Positions 1 to 8,736 of a stretch of DNA of 64,000 nucleotides are shown here, piece after piece. The notes under the pieces were generated by a model. The model searched no databases. It worked only from the letters and a program-made list of their open reading frames with translations, and was not told the DNA's origin. The translations under genes were made by a program, and so were the position numbers. Source of the stretch: Prauserella alba (GTDB lineage Bacteria > Actinomycetota > Actinomycetes > Mycobacteriales > Pseudonocardiaceae); assembly GCF_024171735.1 (NCBI RefSeq), contig NZ_JAMTCH010000004.1:1-64000 (forward strand), given 5' to 3'. Every line of letters starts with the position of its first letter. Position 1 is the first letter of the stretch.

Positions 1-1164
1 GCGGTTGGTGTTCTCCCACGGCAGGTTCGCATCCGGACGGCCGAAGTGACCATACGCCGCGGTCTGCGCGTAGATCGGCCGCAGCAGATCCAGATCACGG
101 ATGATCGCGGCCGGACGCAGATCGAACACCTCATTGATCGCCGCCTGGATCTTCTCCGGCGCGATCTTCTCCGTCCCGAACGTCTCCACGAACAACCCCA
201 CCGGAGCCGCCTTACCGATCGCATACGCGACCTGCACCTCGGCCCGATCAGCCAACCCAGCAGCCACCACGTTCTTGGCCACCCACCGCGTCGCATACGC
301 AGCCGACCGGTCCACCTTCGACGGGTCCTTACCCGAGAACGCGCCACCACCATGACGCGCCATCCCGCCATACGTGTCGACAATGATCTTCCGACCCGTC
401 AGACCCGCATCACCCATCGGACCACCGACCACGAACCGGCCCGTCGGATTGATCAAAATGTTCGGATTCTCCGCCTGCAGACCCAGATCCTCGATCTCCG
501 GATCAATCACATGCTTCTGCACATCCGCAGCCAGCTGCTTGTCCAGATCGATCCCCTCAGCATGCTGCGACGACAGCACCACCGTGTCCAACCGAACCGG
601 CTTGTCCTTGTCGTACTCGATCGTCACCTGCGTCTTACCATCCGCACGCAGATACGGCACCGTGCCGTTCTTGCGCACCTGCGAGAGCCGCAACGACAAC
701 CTGTGCGCCAACGCAATCGGCAACGGCATCAACTCCGGCGTGTCCGAGCAGGCATACCCGAACATCAACCCCTGATCACCAGCACCCTGCTTGTCCAAAT
801 CATCCAGAGCGTTCTCCAGACGCGACTCATACGCCGTGTCCACACCCTGCGCAATATCCGGCGACTGCGCACCAATCGAGACACTCACCCCACACGAAGC
901 GCCATCAAAGCCCTTCTCCGACGAGTCATACCCGATATCCAACACAGCCTGACGCACCAACGCCGTCGTATCGATGTTCGCCGCCGTGGTCACCTCACCA
1001 GCCACATGCACCTGGCCAGTCGTCACCAACGACTCCACCGCAACCCGCGACCGCGGGTCCTGCGCCAACATCGCATCCAAAATCGTGTCGCTAATCGCGT
1101 CACAAATCTTGTCCGGGTGACCCTCAGTCACCGACTCACTCGTGAACAACCTGCCTGTAGTCAA
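1..1164 (-). CDS. metK: S-adenosylmethionine synthetase MetK (3' end beyond window)
   Basis: Makes S-adenosylmethionine from ATP and methionine in the cytoplasm. The 388 visible codons carry the N-terminal ATP-loop motif GHPDKICD, the motif [13 protein letters not shown] and the glycine-rich [12 protein letters not shown] motif. The family is about 400 residues long, so only roughly a dozen C-terminal residues are missing; the last visible residues are NLPWENTNR. The start is a TTG at 1164, because a GGAAGG ribosome site precedes it and the protein then opens [18 protein letters not shown]; no in-frame ATG fits. It lies 64 bp behind the betaine methyltransferase gene and probably shares its transcript, which makes sense because that enzyme consumes three SAM per betaine. 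Codon use is odd: many T- and G-ending codons (GGT, GAT, TAT, ATT, TTG), while neighbours prefer C-ending codons. Confidence 0.96.
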   Translation of the reverse strand, partial: MTTGRLFTSESVTEGHPDKICDAISDTILDAMLAQDPRSRVAVESLVTTGQVHVAGEVTTAANIDTTALVRQAVLDIGYDSSEKGFDGASCGVSVSIGAQSPDIAQGVDTAYESRLENALDDLDKQGAGDQGLMFGYACSDTPELMPLPIALAHRLSLRLSQVRKNGTVPYLRADGKTQVTIEYDKDKPVRLDTVVLSSQHAEGIDLDKQLAADVQKHVIDPEIEDLGLQAENPNILINPTGRFVVGGPMGDAGLTGRKIIVDTYGGMARHGGGAFSGKDPSKVDRSAAYATRWVAKNVVAAGLADRAEVQVAYAIGKAAPVGLFVETFGTEKIAPEKIQAAINEVFDLRPAAIIRDLDLLRPIYAQTAAYGHFGRPDANLPWENTNR

Positions 1165-1228
1165 AATGCTTCCTTCTTGTCGACGGGAGCGGTCTTACTC
1201 GTGAATTTTCTTGCGATGTGGCGCCGGA

Positions 1229-2929
1229 TCACGCCTTGACGTGGAAGATGCCCCACGCGAGGTTGCCGGACTTGCCGCCTGCAACCCAGTTCTTGAGGCC
1301 GAGCTTCATGCGGTCGCGGTAGTCCTGGCTGATCGTGCCCGCCAGCTCGGTCTCGCGCTTCTCCAGCTCGGCCAGCACGCGACCGTAGTGGTTCGAGAGC
1401 TGGTGGGTGTGGTCGTCGAACTCGACCGACTTCATGCCGAGGCGCGTCAGCTCCTTCTGGTAGAAGCCGGGCGAGCCGAGGCTGTCGAGGTGCAGCCGGT
1501 CGAGGATCGGCTGCAGCGACGAAGTGTCGCAATTGTCCGCAGCCATCGGGTCCGTGAAGACCATCTGACCGTTCGGCTTGAGAACGCGCACGGCCTCCTC
1601 GACCACGCGGACGCGGTCACCGCTGTGCAGGTACGCGTCCTGCGACCAGATGACGTCGAACTCGTTGTCGTTGAACGCGAGGTTCTCGAAGTCGCCGTCG
1701 ACGACGTCGATGAGCTGGGCGAGGCCCGCGTCCTTGTTGAACTGCCGGTTCCGGTCGTTCTCGACCTCGGACAGGTTGAGGCATGTCACGTGCACACCGT
1801 AGGTCTCGGCCAGGTAACGGGCGGCACCCCCATAGCCGGCACCCAGGTCCAGCACCTTCTGCCCCTTCTTGAGGTCGAGCTTGTTCGCCATCTGCTCGAC
1901 CGTGCGGCGGCTGGCCGCGGCGATCTCCTCGTTGTCCGACTGGTACAGGCCGACGTGGATGTCGGTGCCGCCCCAGACGTGGTAGTAGAAGTTGTCCGCG
2001 TCCTCGGAGTTGTAGTACTCGCGAGCGGTGTTGACCGCGCTCGAGTAGTTCTCCGTCATTGCGCTCTCGAGGTACTCCTTCGTCGCGACGTGCACGAAGA
2101 AGTCCGGCGCGTTGTCGTTACCGTAGGCCTCCTGGAAGTCACCGTAGGTGTCGACCTTCTGGAAACCGACCTCACGCAGCAGGCGGCGCAGGTAGTTCTT
2201 GCGCAGCGGGAACATGTTGAGGTGGTACAGCGAGCCGTCCGGGAACTCGTACCGGAAGCGGGCCAGGCCGTCGTCGACGTACTCCGGCTCGGCGCTGACC
2301 TGGTCGCCGCAGTAGTAGTACGTGTGCTTGCTCGAGAACCCGTCGTCGAGGATCGAGTCGTAGTTGCGCTGGTCGATGATCAGGATGCCGTCGTGCTTGA
2401 GCACCGCGTAGAACTCGGCGAGCGCCTTGCGGCGGTCGTTCTCGTCGAACAGGTGCGTGAACGAGTTGCCGAGGCAGACGATCGCGTCGTACTTGCCCTG
2501 CACGTCCTTGCTGAGCCAGCGCCAGTCGGAGTGCACGACCTTCAGGACGTAGTCGCCGTACTCCTTGCCGTTCTCGAACGCCTTGGCCAGCATCTCCGCG
2601 GCGCCGTCGACACTGGTCGTGTCGAAGCCGGCCTCGAGCATGCGCACGGAGTGGAAGCCCGTGCCGGTGGCGGCGTCGAGCACGGACTCGACACCGTGCT
2701 TACGGAGCAGGTCGACGAAGAAGCTGCCCTCGCTCTCGTACCGGCCCTTCCAGTCGATCAGCTCGTCCCACTTGTCGACGAAGCCCTCGTTGTACTCCTC
2801 GGCGTAGTGGTCGCTCTCCCGAACGGCCAGCGGGTCGGAACCGAACGCCTGGTCGGGATGCGCGTCGGCGCGGCTCTTCTCGGCGACTTCGTCCGGCGCA
2901 TCGGTGGTGCCAGCCGCTGATTCCTGCAT
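1229..2929 (-). CDS. Fused glycine sarcosine / sarcosine dimethylglycine N-methyltransferase (betaine synthesis)
   Basis: Three-step SAM-dependent methylation of glycine to sarcosine, dimethylglycine and glycine betaine, the compatible solute. The 566-residue protein has two class I methyltransferase domains. The N-terminal one (about 1-288) has the SAM motif VLDAATGTGFHS at 83-94 and resembles glycine sarcosine methyltransferase. The C-terminal one (about 290-566) has VLDLGAGYGGAARYL near 359-373 and resembles sarcosine dimethylglycine methyltransferase. Such a fusion is known from Actinopolyspora halophila; in many other organisms these are two proteins. The start is the ATG at 2929, behind GGAGGG with 6-nt spacing. 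The reading frame stays open further upstream, but that part is arginine-rich and unlike the family. metK follows on the same strand. Osmotic induction is likely by analogy but is not visible in the sequence. Confidence 0.95.
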   Translation of the reverse strand: MQESAAGTTDAPDEVAEKSRADAHPDQAFGSDPLAVRESDHYAEEYNEGFVDKWDELIDWKGRYESEGSFFVDLLRKHGVESVLDAATGTGFHSVRMLEAGFDTTSVDGAAEMLAKAFENGKEYGDYVLKVVHSDWRWLSKDVQGKYDAIVCLGNSFTHLFDENDRRKALAEFYAVLKHDGILIIDQRNYDSILDDGFSSKHTYYYCGDQVSAEPEYVDDGLARFRYEFPDGSLYHLNMFPLRKNYLRRLLREVGFQKVDTYGDFQEAYGNDNAPDFFVHVATKEYLESAMTENYSSAVNTAREYYNSEDADNFYYHVWGGTDIHVGLYQSDNEEIAAASRRTVEQMANKLDLKKGQKVLDLGAGYGGAARYLAETYGVHVTCLNLSEVENDRNRQFNKDAGLAQLIDVVDGDFENLAFNDNEFDVIWSQDAYLHSGDRVRVVEEAVRVLKPNGQMVFTDPMAADNCDTSSLQPILDRLHLDSLGSPGFYQKELTRLGMKSVEFDDHTHQLSNHYGRVLAELEKRETELAGTISQDYRDRMKLGLKNWVAGGKSGNLAWGIFHVKA

Positions 2930-3225
2930 TAGGTTCCCTCCACGTTCGGCGGATCGGTGCTTGATCGTCCGTGGCCGGCTCACCGCAGTCTCGTCCCACC
3001 TCTCGGCGCACGTGACGTGCGGAGATACGGCCGCGAACACGTCGGGGAAGGGCACAGAAAAATCCCGGGCCGACGACGCGATGTATCGATCGCGGTTCAA
3101 ATCGGCCCGCGGCGCGCATTGTGCGCAGCCCGAGTATCGCGCGTCACACCTGACGCGGCCCTTCGCCCCGACTGGGCGGAATTGCGCCGTATCCGCACTG
3201 ATCCCGCGCAAACCGCCTGAGCCTC

Positions 3226-3255
3226 AATCTATTCACAAACTCGCCGTTCGATCAA
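3226..3255 (-). promoter_or_regulatory. Candidate promoter for the betaine methyltransferase-metK unit
   Basis: On the minus strand TTGATC (3255-3250) is followed after 18 nt by TAGATT (3231-3226), a fair match to a housekeeping -35/-10 pair. It would give a leader of about 290 nt before the ATG at 2929. This is pattern matching only, and other promoters in the 880-bp gap are possible. Confidence 0.3.
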
Positions 3256-3583
3256 TGGGTCCATGGCGTGACGTGAATTTTCACCCCTCGTATACCGCTC
3301 GAGCGGCGTCCCGCGAGCGGAAGAGCCGCGCTCACGGGAACGCGGCGAGCCGCGTTCTGCCAGGTCGGAGCGCTTGTGCGCGCCATGCGCAACCGTGCCC
3401 GCGTTACACGTCCAAGGGTTTTGTGACCTCCGCAACATGCCGACACGTTCGGCCGAAGAAGAACTACCCACGGTGTGTTTGAGGCCAGATTCCGCCGCAG
3501 CTCTAGTCCACGAGCCTGATGAGTGATACAGGATCTACGTTCGTAGCGTATTCGGCAACGCGTTGCGTATAGCTCAACAAGAA

Positions 3584-3619
3584 CGCCCTCGCGAGAATCC
3601 CGAGATCTTCGCGAGGGCG
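3584..3619 (-). terminator. Hairpin terminator for the phosphatase operon
   Basis: A perfect 11-bp inverted repeat (CGCCCTCGCGA at 3584-3594, complement at 3609-3619) with a 14-nt loop. Read on the minus strand it is followed by TTCTTGTTG, a short U-rich run. This fits an intrinsic terminator about 190 bp beyond the stop of the phosphatase gene at 3811. Confidence 0.7.
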
Positions 3620-3632
3620 CTCGCCCGGTCGG

Positions 3633-3651
3633 CATTCTGGTTGCCAGAATG
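3633..3651. repeat. Short palindrome CATTCTGG-TTG-CCAGAATG
   Basis: A perfect 8-bp inverted repeat around a 3-nt centre, 14 bp from the terminator hairpin. It could be a repressor site or a second hairpin arm in the 3' region of the phosphatase transcript; nothing decides between these. Confidence 0.45.
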
Positions 3652-3810
3652 TTGCACCGTTATCGTTCTGTTACCATTGTGACATCGTCGAGAAACACTG
3701 CAATGTGCATCGAGTGCGATTTCGGGGTGTGCGAACAGGCACAATTCCGGTGACCGAGATCATTGTCACCGGCCGATTCGGATTGCGAATCGGAATTTCT
3801 ATGAGATGGC

Positions 3811-5139
3811 CTACCATCCCCTTGAAAACAGCGCCTCACGTCGGATCTCGCCGTCGTAGCCGCCCTCGACCGGCGGCAGGCCGAACAGCTCGCCCACGGT
3901 CGGCGCCACGTCGACCGTCGTCGCCGGCGCCGACGACGTCACGCCCTTGCGCACCCGCGGATGCCCGCCCGCGATGAAGAACGGGATCGGCTCGGTCGCC
4001 GGGTGGCCGTGGTTGCCCGGGATCGGATTCGATATCGGGCTCGGGTCGGAGAAGCGCCAGCCCGCCTTGCAGTACACGACCAGGTCCGCGCAGTCCGGCG
4101 CGAGCCGCAGTGAGCCGGGCCGGTGCACCGACAGCACACCCGGCGTGGCGGCCGCGATCTCCCGCATCCGCGCCACCGCCGCGGCACGGTCGGCCTCCTT
4201 GCCGGTGAAGGTCAGCAGGTCCGCCCCGCCGTTCTGCGCGATCGCGACCCTGCCGGCCAGCGCCTCGTCCGCCTCCAGCGGCGCCTGCAGTGAGATCACC
4301 TTGTGGGCGTGCGACCAGTCCATCGAGTGGTCCGCGATCACCATGACCACGCTCGACTCCCAGCGGCCGCTGCTGCGCAGTTCGTCGACGAACCGGCCGA
4401 CGTAGGCATCCGTCGCACTCAGCGCACCCGCACGCAGCAGTCCCAGCGACGTCCCGGTGAGATCCGCATGACCGACCCGATCCACGTCACCGAGATTGAC
4501 CAGCACCAGGTCGGGATCGGTCTCCTCCACCATGGCCGACAGCGCCAGCTTCGTCGCCAGGTCCGGCGCATGATCGGTGATCGGGATCAGCGGCTCCGGT
4601 TCCCAGCGGACACTCGCCCGCTCCCCGAAGATCGTGTACAGGTACTCCTTGCTGAGCACGCTGCCGCTGACCCGCCCCGTGTCCGCGACACGCTCGAGCA
4701 ACGTCGGCACCCGGATGTCCGACGGCCGGTCGAGCGTCCGCACCGCACCTTCCTCGCGGTCGTAGACGTCGTTGGCCGGCACACCGGATCGATCCGGCCG
4801 CACGCCGGTCATCATCATCACGTGATTGGGCAACGTCTCCATCACCGGCAGCGCCCGCGCCTGCGGGAAGTTCGTTCCTTCGGCCCGCAGTGCATACAGG
4901 TGGGGAGTCCCGTCGGGTGCGATCTCGTCGGGCCGGAGCCCGTCGACGACGAGAACGTACACGCGCAGCTTCTTCCCGCCGGGGCCACCGGCGCCGGACG
5001 GCGCCGCCTGCACCGCCGACACCGCAGGTACGCCCGCAACCGTGGACAGTGCGACCGCGGCACCGGTCGTCGTGGCGACCCGGAGGAACCGCCGCCTGGA
5101 GGGGACCGCGTCGCCGGGTGTGGTGATCTCGTCGTTCAT
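3811..5139 (-). CDS. Tat-exported alkaline-phosphatase-superfamily phosphodiesterase
   Basis: Probably hydrolyses phosphomono- or diesters outside the membrane. The 442-residue protein starts with a twin-arginine signal (SRRRFLRV at about 14-21, then an alanine-rich hydrophobic stretch). The mature part has the alkaline phosphatase superfamily metal-site pattern of type I phosphodiesterase/nucleotide pyrophosphatases: VVDGLRPDEI near 64-73, the likely nucleophile Thr102 in ETLPNH, a DVDRVGHAD motif, IADHSMDWSH, and a C-terminal GNHGH histidine motif. The ATG overlaps the stop of the upstream PhoD gene by 4 bp (ATGA), so the two are translationally coupled. The natural substrate cannot be read from the sequence. 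Confidence 0.85.
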   Translation of the reverse strand: MNDEITTPGDAVPSRRRFLRVATTTGAAVALSTVAGVPAVSAVQAAPSGAGGPGGKKLRVYVLVVDGLRPDEIAPDGTPHLYALRAEGTNFPQARALPVMETLPNHVMMMTGVRPDRSGVPANDVYDREEGAVRTLDRPSDIRVPTLLERVADTGRVSGSVLSKEYLYTIFGERASVRWEPEPLIPITDHAPDLATKLALSAMVEETDPDLVLVNLGDVDRVGHADLTGTSLGLLRAGALSATDAYVGRFVDELRSSGRWESSVVMVIADHSMDWSHAHKVISLQAPLEADEALAGRVAIAQNGGADLLTFTGKEADRAAAVARMREIAAATPGVLSVHRPGSLRLAPDCADLVVYCKAGWRFSDPSPISNPIPGNHGHPATEPIPFFIAGGHPRVRKGVTSSAPATTVDVAPTVGELFGLPPVEGGYDGEIRREALFSRGW

Positions 5140-6833
5140 CGCGCCTCCTGTCGTGCCAGTGCCTGTCGATGTGCGGCCGCGAGCTCGTGTTCGGCCGCCG
5201 CCTCGTGGCGCGGCACGTCCCCGTCCATCGAACGCGGAGCGCGCTCGAGCTTCTCGGAACCGGCCGGTACGCGGTAGGACGCCGTGACCTCGGCGGTGCT
5301 GGCGGGATCGGCACGGTCGGCGAGCCGGAACCAGTCCATGCGCACCTGGGCGGGCGTGACTTCGAGGACCGAGAACCCGTGCGAGTCGAAGTCCAGGTAC
5401 TTCACGTGCGGATTCGCCAGTTTGATGAGGGCTTCGACGACGAGCGACAGTGTGCGAGGGGGAAGGTTCAGATAATCGTCGAGGTTGTCGCTCGTGACCG
5501 AGGTGCAGACCAGTTCGGTCGCGACGGAATCGCCGCTCAGCGGATAGGTCAACGGGTCGGCGGGCAGCTCGGCGGCCCAGCCCGAGTGAATGTCACCGGT
5601 CAGGAACACGGTTCCGGTCACACCGCGGTCACGCAACGCGCGCAACACCGCGGCCCGGTCGGACGTGTACCCGTCCCATTGGTCCACATTGTACGGAACT
5701 CCTTCGATGGGGCCGATCATGTCCGCGACCGCCTCGAGTTCGCGTGTGTTCAATGTGGATGGAAACTGGACCGGGGAGATCATCACCGAGTTCCCCACGA
5801 GCTTCCACTGCGCGGTGGCCGACGTCAGGCCGGCCGTGAGCCAGTCCAGCTGCTGCTTGCCCGTGATGGTCCGCTCATCGTCGTGGACGCCACCGTCGAA
5901 CGGGTGCGCCACCTGCTCACTCCGATAGGACCGGAGGTCCAACATGGACAGTTCTGCCAGCGATCCGAAGCTCAGCCTCCGGTACAGCTTGCCGCCGGGC
6001 TCGTAACGCACCGGCATCCACTCCGCGTACGCCTGCTGGGACGCCGCCTTGCGGTCGGCCCACCCGCCCTCCTCCGGCTCCGTGTGGTTCTCGGCCCCAC
6101 CCGCCCACGCGTCGTTGGCCGACTCGTGGTCGTCCCACGTCACGGCGAACGGCGCCGCCGCATGGAGCGCCTGCAACGACGGATCGGTCTTGTACTGCGC
6201 ATGCCGCCTGCGATAGTCGGCCAGTGCGATCATCTCGATCGGCGGATCGTGCCGACGCGGTGCGTCGGACTCGGCGCCGTACTCGTACAGGTAGTCGCCG
6301 AGATGGATCACCAGGTCGAGATCGCCGCGCTCGGCCAGGTGCCGGTAGGCCGCGAAGTGACCGGCCTGCCAGTTCGAGCACGAGACGACGCCGAAGCGCA
6401 GCCTCGCCACCGCGCTGCCTGCGGCGGGGGCTGTGCGGGTACGGCCGACGGGTGAGCGGCTGCCGCGCCAGGAGAACCGATAGTAGTACCAGCGGTCCGG
6501 TTCGAGCCCGGTCACGTCGGCCTTGACCGTGTGGTCGCGATCCGGGCCGGTCCTCACCGTCCCCCGCGCCGCGATCCGGCGGAAACCCGCATCGCGGGCC
6601 ACCTCCCAGCCCACGACCGACTCCGCTCCGCTGCCCGAACCGGGTGTGGCGGATGCCGACGGGGTCAGCCGCGTCCACAACAGCACGCTGTCGGGAAGCG
6701 GATCCCCGGAGGCCACTCCGTGCCGGAACGGCTGCTCGGGCTCGGCCGCGAGCGCAGGCCCGGCAAATGTGACGCCGCCCACTGTCGCCAGCGAACCCGT
6801 TCGCAGCACCTGTCTTCTGTTCATCGTGTTCAC
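5136..6833 (-). CDS. phoD: Tat-exported PhoD-family alkaline phosphatase
   Basis: Secreted calcium/iron-type phosphatase or phosphodiesterase of the PhoD family. A Tat signal, NRRQVLRTG followed by GSLATVGGVTFAGPALA, leads into the PhoD N-terminal domain (FRHGVASGDPLPDSVLLWTRL) and a metallophosphatase domain with CSNWQAGHFAAY, HLGDYLYEYG, TWDDHESANDAW and TGDIHSGW. I chose the GTG at 6833 because AAGGG lies at good spacing; the in-frame ATG at 6824 is the alternative, and a longer frame to 6869 puts unrelated residues before the signal. It is the first gene of a two-phosphatase operon and is divergent from the EAL/GGDEF gene. Phosphate-starvation control is usual for the family, but I could not find a convincing PHO box. 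Confidence 0.9.
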   Translation of the reverse strand: MNTMNRRQVLRTGSLATVGGVTFAGPALAAEPEQPFRHGVASGDPLPDSVLLWTRLTPSASATPGSGSGAESVVGWEVARDAGFRRIAARGTVRTGPDRDHTVKADVTGLEPDRWYYYRFSWRGSRSPVGRTRTAPAAGSAVARLRFGVVSCSNWQAGHFAAYRHLAERGDLDLVIHLGDYLYEYGAESDAPRRHDPPIEMIALADYRRRHAQYKTDPSLQALHAAAPFAVTWDDHESANDAWAGGAENHTEPEEGGWADRKAASQQAYAEWMPVRYEPGGKLYRRLSFGSLAELSMLDLRSYRSEQVAHPFDGGVHDDERTITGKQQLDWLTAGLTSATAQWKLVGNSVMISPVQFPSTLNTRELEAVADMIGPIEGVPYNVDQWDGYTSDRAAVLRALRDRGVTGTVFLTGDIHSGWAAELPADPLTYPLSGDSVATELVCTSVTSDNLDDYLNLPPRTLSLVVEALIKLANPHVKYLDFDSHGFSVLEVTPAQVRMDWFRLADRADPASTAEVTASYRVPAGSEKLERAPRSMDGDVPRHEAAAEHELAAAHRQALARQEAR

Positions 6834-6854
6834 GCTGGCACCCTTGCCGACGCC

Positions 6855-6866
6855 ACACGTTCGTGT
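6855..6866. promoter_or_regulatory. Palindrome ACACG-TT-CGTGT upstream of phoD
   Basis: A perfect 5-bp inverted repeat around TT, 22 bp before the phoD start and inside the 132-bp divergent region. It is a possible repressor or activator site. It is short enough to occur by chance. Confidence 0.3.
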
Positions 6867-6965
6867 CACGGGGCGCAGCCGGTTCGTTCAGCCAGATTTC
6901 GCCCGGATGGACGGGAACCGACGCTCGCGCGTGACCGTCGTGGTTGATGGACTCAGCAGGCTTGT

Positions 6966-8708
6966 GTGAGTATCGGACAACTGCTCGCTGAGTCGGTCCG
7001 GATACACTCGGATTCGGACGGACAGGAGTCGGGGTTGAACCACGTTCAGTTCGCGTTCCAACCGCTCTACAGCCTGCACACCGGCAGTGCGGTCGCTGTG
7101 GAGGCACTGGCCCGCCCGGCCGCGGGGCGCATAAGCGAACTGCTTGAATCGGCCATGCGCCTGGGCAGGCTGGTTCAGGCCGACACGGGCCTCGCGGCCC
7201 GCGCGATCCACGAGGCCGAACAGCAGGCCACGCGCCTTCCGCTGCATCTCAACATCACGGCGCTCACGGCCGCCTCACCCTCGGCCTCGCTGGAACCGCT
7301 GCTGACCGCGTTGCGCGACACCGGGCGCCGACCCCACGACGTCGTCTTCGAGGTCGGTCCGCCGTTCCACACGGCCCCGCCCGCCGCGCTGCTCGACGGG
7401 CTGAACCGGCTCACCGCGCACGGTTTCCGGCTCGCCTTCGACGGACTCGGCGCGGCCGACCTTCCGCTCAACATGCTCACCGAGTCCCGGGCCGACATGG
7501 TGAAGCTGGATCGGAGCTCACTCGGCCGGCTGCGGGACGACACCCCGACGACGGCACTGACCGAGGCGCTGGTGCACTTCGCCGACCGCACCGGCATACG
7601 GCTCGTCGCGACCGGCGTCGAATCCGAGGACCAGCTGGACACGGTGCGCGGCCTCGGGATCGGCCTCGTCCAGGGAAACCTGTTGGCGCCGGCAGGCCCC
7701 GGCTCCGTCCCCGCCGGAGCCATCGCCCCCGCCCACCCCGGCCGTGACGCGTACCCGTCCGGCGGCACACCCGGGATCAAGGACTTCCTCCGCCCGGCCA
7801 GGACCGTCTCCGCCGACGCCACGTGTGACGAGGTGCGCACCGTTCTCGTCGACGACGTCGCACTCAGTGGCCTCGTCGGGGTCGATGCCGACGGCAAACC
7901 CCGCTGGTCGATCGACCGCACCCGGTTCCTGCTCGCCGTCACCGGCCCGTTCGGCCACGCGCTGCACGCCCACCGCCCGGCGCAACGTCTCGCCGACCCA
8001 CCGCACGTGATCCGCAACTCGGCGTCGGCACTGGAAGTGCTGGACCTCGTCAGCGACGGGCCGTCGGGCCGCGCCTCGGACGACGTGGTCGTCATCGACG
8101 AATCGGGCCGCTGCCAGGGCGTGGTGTTGATGCACGAACTGGTCCGGGGCATGGCCGAAGCCAAGGTGGAACAGGCCGCCGCCCTCAACCCGCTGACCCG
8201 GCTGCCCGGCAGTGACGCCGTGGCCAGGGACGTCGACCGCCGCCTCGCCACGAACGAGCCGCTCGTCGTGGGCTGGCTGGACATCGACTCGTTCAAGACG
8301 ATCAACGACACGGCCGGTTTCGCCGCGGGCGACGACGTCATCCGCTCGATCGGGCGCGCGCTCACGCGCCTGGCGACCGACCTGGGCGGTGTGACCGTCA
8401 GCCACGTCGGCGGCGACGACTTCCTCGTCTCGTGCGGACCGGACACGATCCGCCCGCTCGCCGACGCGATGCTCGACACCCACTGGTCGGCCGACGGCCT
8501 GCCGGTGACCGTGTCGCTGTCCACGCTGTGGTGCCCGCGACGGTCGATCGAGTCCTACAGCGAGATATCCCGGCTGCTGGCACCGTTGAAGAAGCACGCC
8601 AAGAACCTCGCAGGGTCGAGCTGGGTGTACGGCAAGCCGGGCACCGACCACGTCGAGGTCCTGCGCGGCACGCCCGGCGGCCCCGGGTCATCGGCCTCGG
8701 CGGTCTGA
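6966..8708 (+). CDS. EAL - CBS pair - GGDEF cyclic-di-GMP signalling protein with degenerate EAL site
   Basis: A cytoplasmic 580-residue protein with no membrane segment. Residues about 28-245 form an EAL domain (QPLYSLHTG, VEALARP, LHLNIT, VKLD, GVESEDQ, VQGNLL). The usual DDFGTG loop reads DGLGAA, losing one metal-binding aspartate, so phosphodiesterase activity is doubtful. Residues about 260-400 look like a CBS-type pair (KDFLRPARTVSADATCDEV and a second VVIDESGRCQGVV unit). The C-terminal GGDEF domain (PLTRLPG, DIDSFKTINDTAGF, VGGDDF) has Asp where Glu is usual. The order EAL-CBS-GGDEF suggests a ligand-sensing regulator. The GTG at 6966 gives the longest form; a TTG at 7035 has a much better ribosome site (AGGAG, 6-nt spacing) and starts just before the EAL domain, so the true start may be 7035. 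Confidence 0.85.
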   Translation: MSIGQLLAESVRIHSDSDGQESGLNHVQFAFQPLYSLHTGSAVAVEALARPAAGRISELLESAMRLGRLVQADTGLAARAIHEAEQQATRLPLHLNITALTAASPSASLEPLLTALRDTGRRPHDVVFEVGPPFHTAPPAALLDGLNRLTAHGFRLAFDGLGAADLPLNMLTESRADMVKLDRSSLGRLRDDTPTTALTEALVHFADRTGIRLVATGVESEDQLDTVRGLGIGLVQGNLLAPAGPGSVPAGAIAPAHPGRDAYPSGGTPGIKDFLRPARTVSADATCDEVRTVLVDDVALSGLVGVDADGKPRWSIDRTRFLLAVTGPFGHALHAHRPAQRLADPPHVIRNSASALEVLDLVSDGPSGRASDDVVVIDESGRCQGVVLMHELVRGMAEAKVEQAAALNPLTRLPGSDAVARDVDRRLATNEPLVVGWLDIDSFKTINDTAGFAAGDDVIRSIGRALTRLATDLGGVTVSHVGGDDFLVSCGPDTIRPLADAMLDTHWSADGLPVTVSLSTLWCPRRSIESYSEISRLLAPLKKHAKNLAGSSWVYGKPGTDHVEVLRGTPGGPGSSASAV

Positions 8709-8736
8709 AGGACCACCTCTCGGAGCTGCGGACCTC

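Larger units (their letters stand above)
2930..3810. other. Intergenic region of about 880 bp
   Basis: No convincing gene. ORFs here are arginine-rich shadow frames without ribosome sites. The region holds the candidate betaine promoter, a strong hairpin at 3584-3619 and a short palindrome at 3633-3651. The stretch near 3650-3800 is less GC-rich than the coding DNA. Confidence 0.6.

Noticed and set aside
1165-1228. Possible SAM riboswitch before metK
   Set aside because: The gap to the upstream gene is only 64 nt and shows no SAM-riboswitch helices; metK is better explained as second gene of an operon.
46-1239. 397-codon open frame on the plus strand opposite metK, and a 569-codon one (1211-2920) opposite the betaine methyltransferase
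   Set aside because: Both are Arg/Val/Leu-rich antisense frames kept open by high GC third positions; the opposite strand encodes clear conserved enzymes.
2930-3211. N-terminal extension of the betaine methyltransferase to 3211
   Set aside because: A strong ribosome site precedes the ATG at 2929, and the extension has no similarity to either domain.
6834-6965. PHO box upstream of phoD (GGTTCCCGTCCATCCG on the minus strand)
   Set aside because: Matches the GTTCACC direct-repeat consensus too poorly; the second repeat unit is not recognisable.
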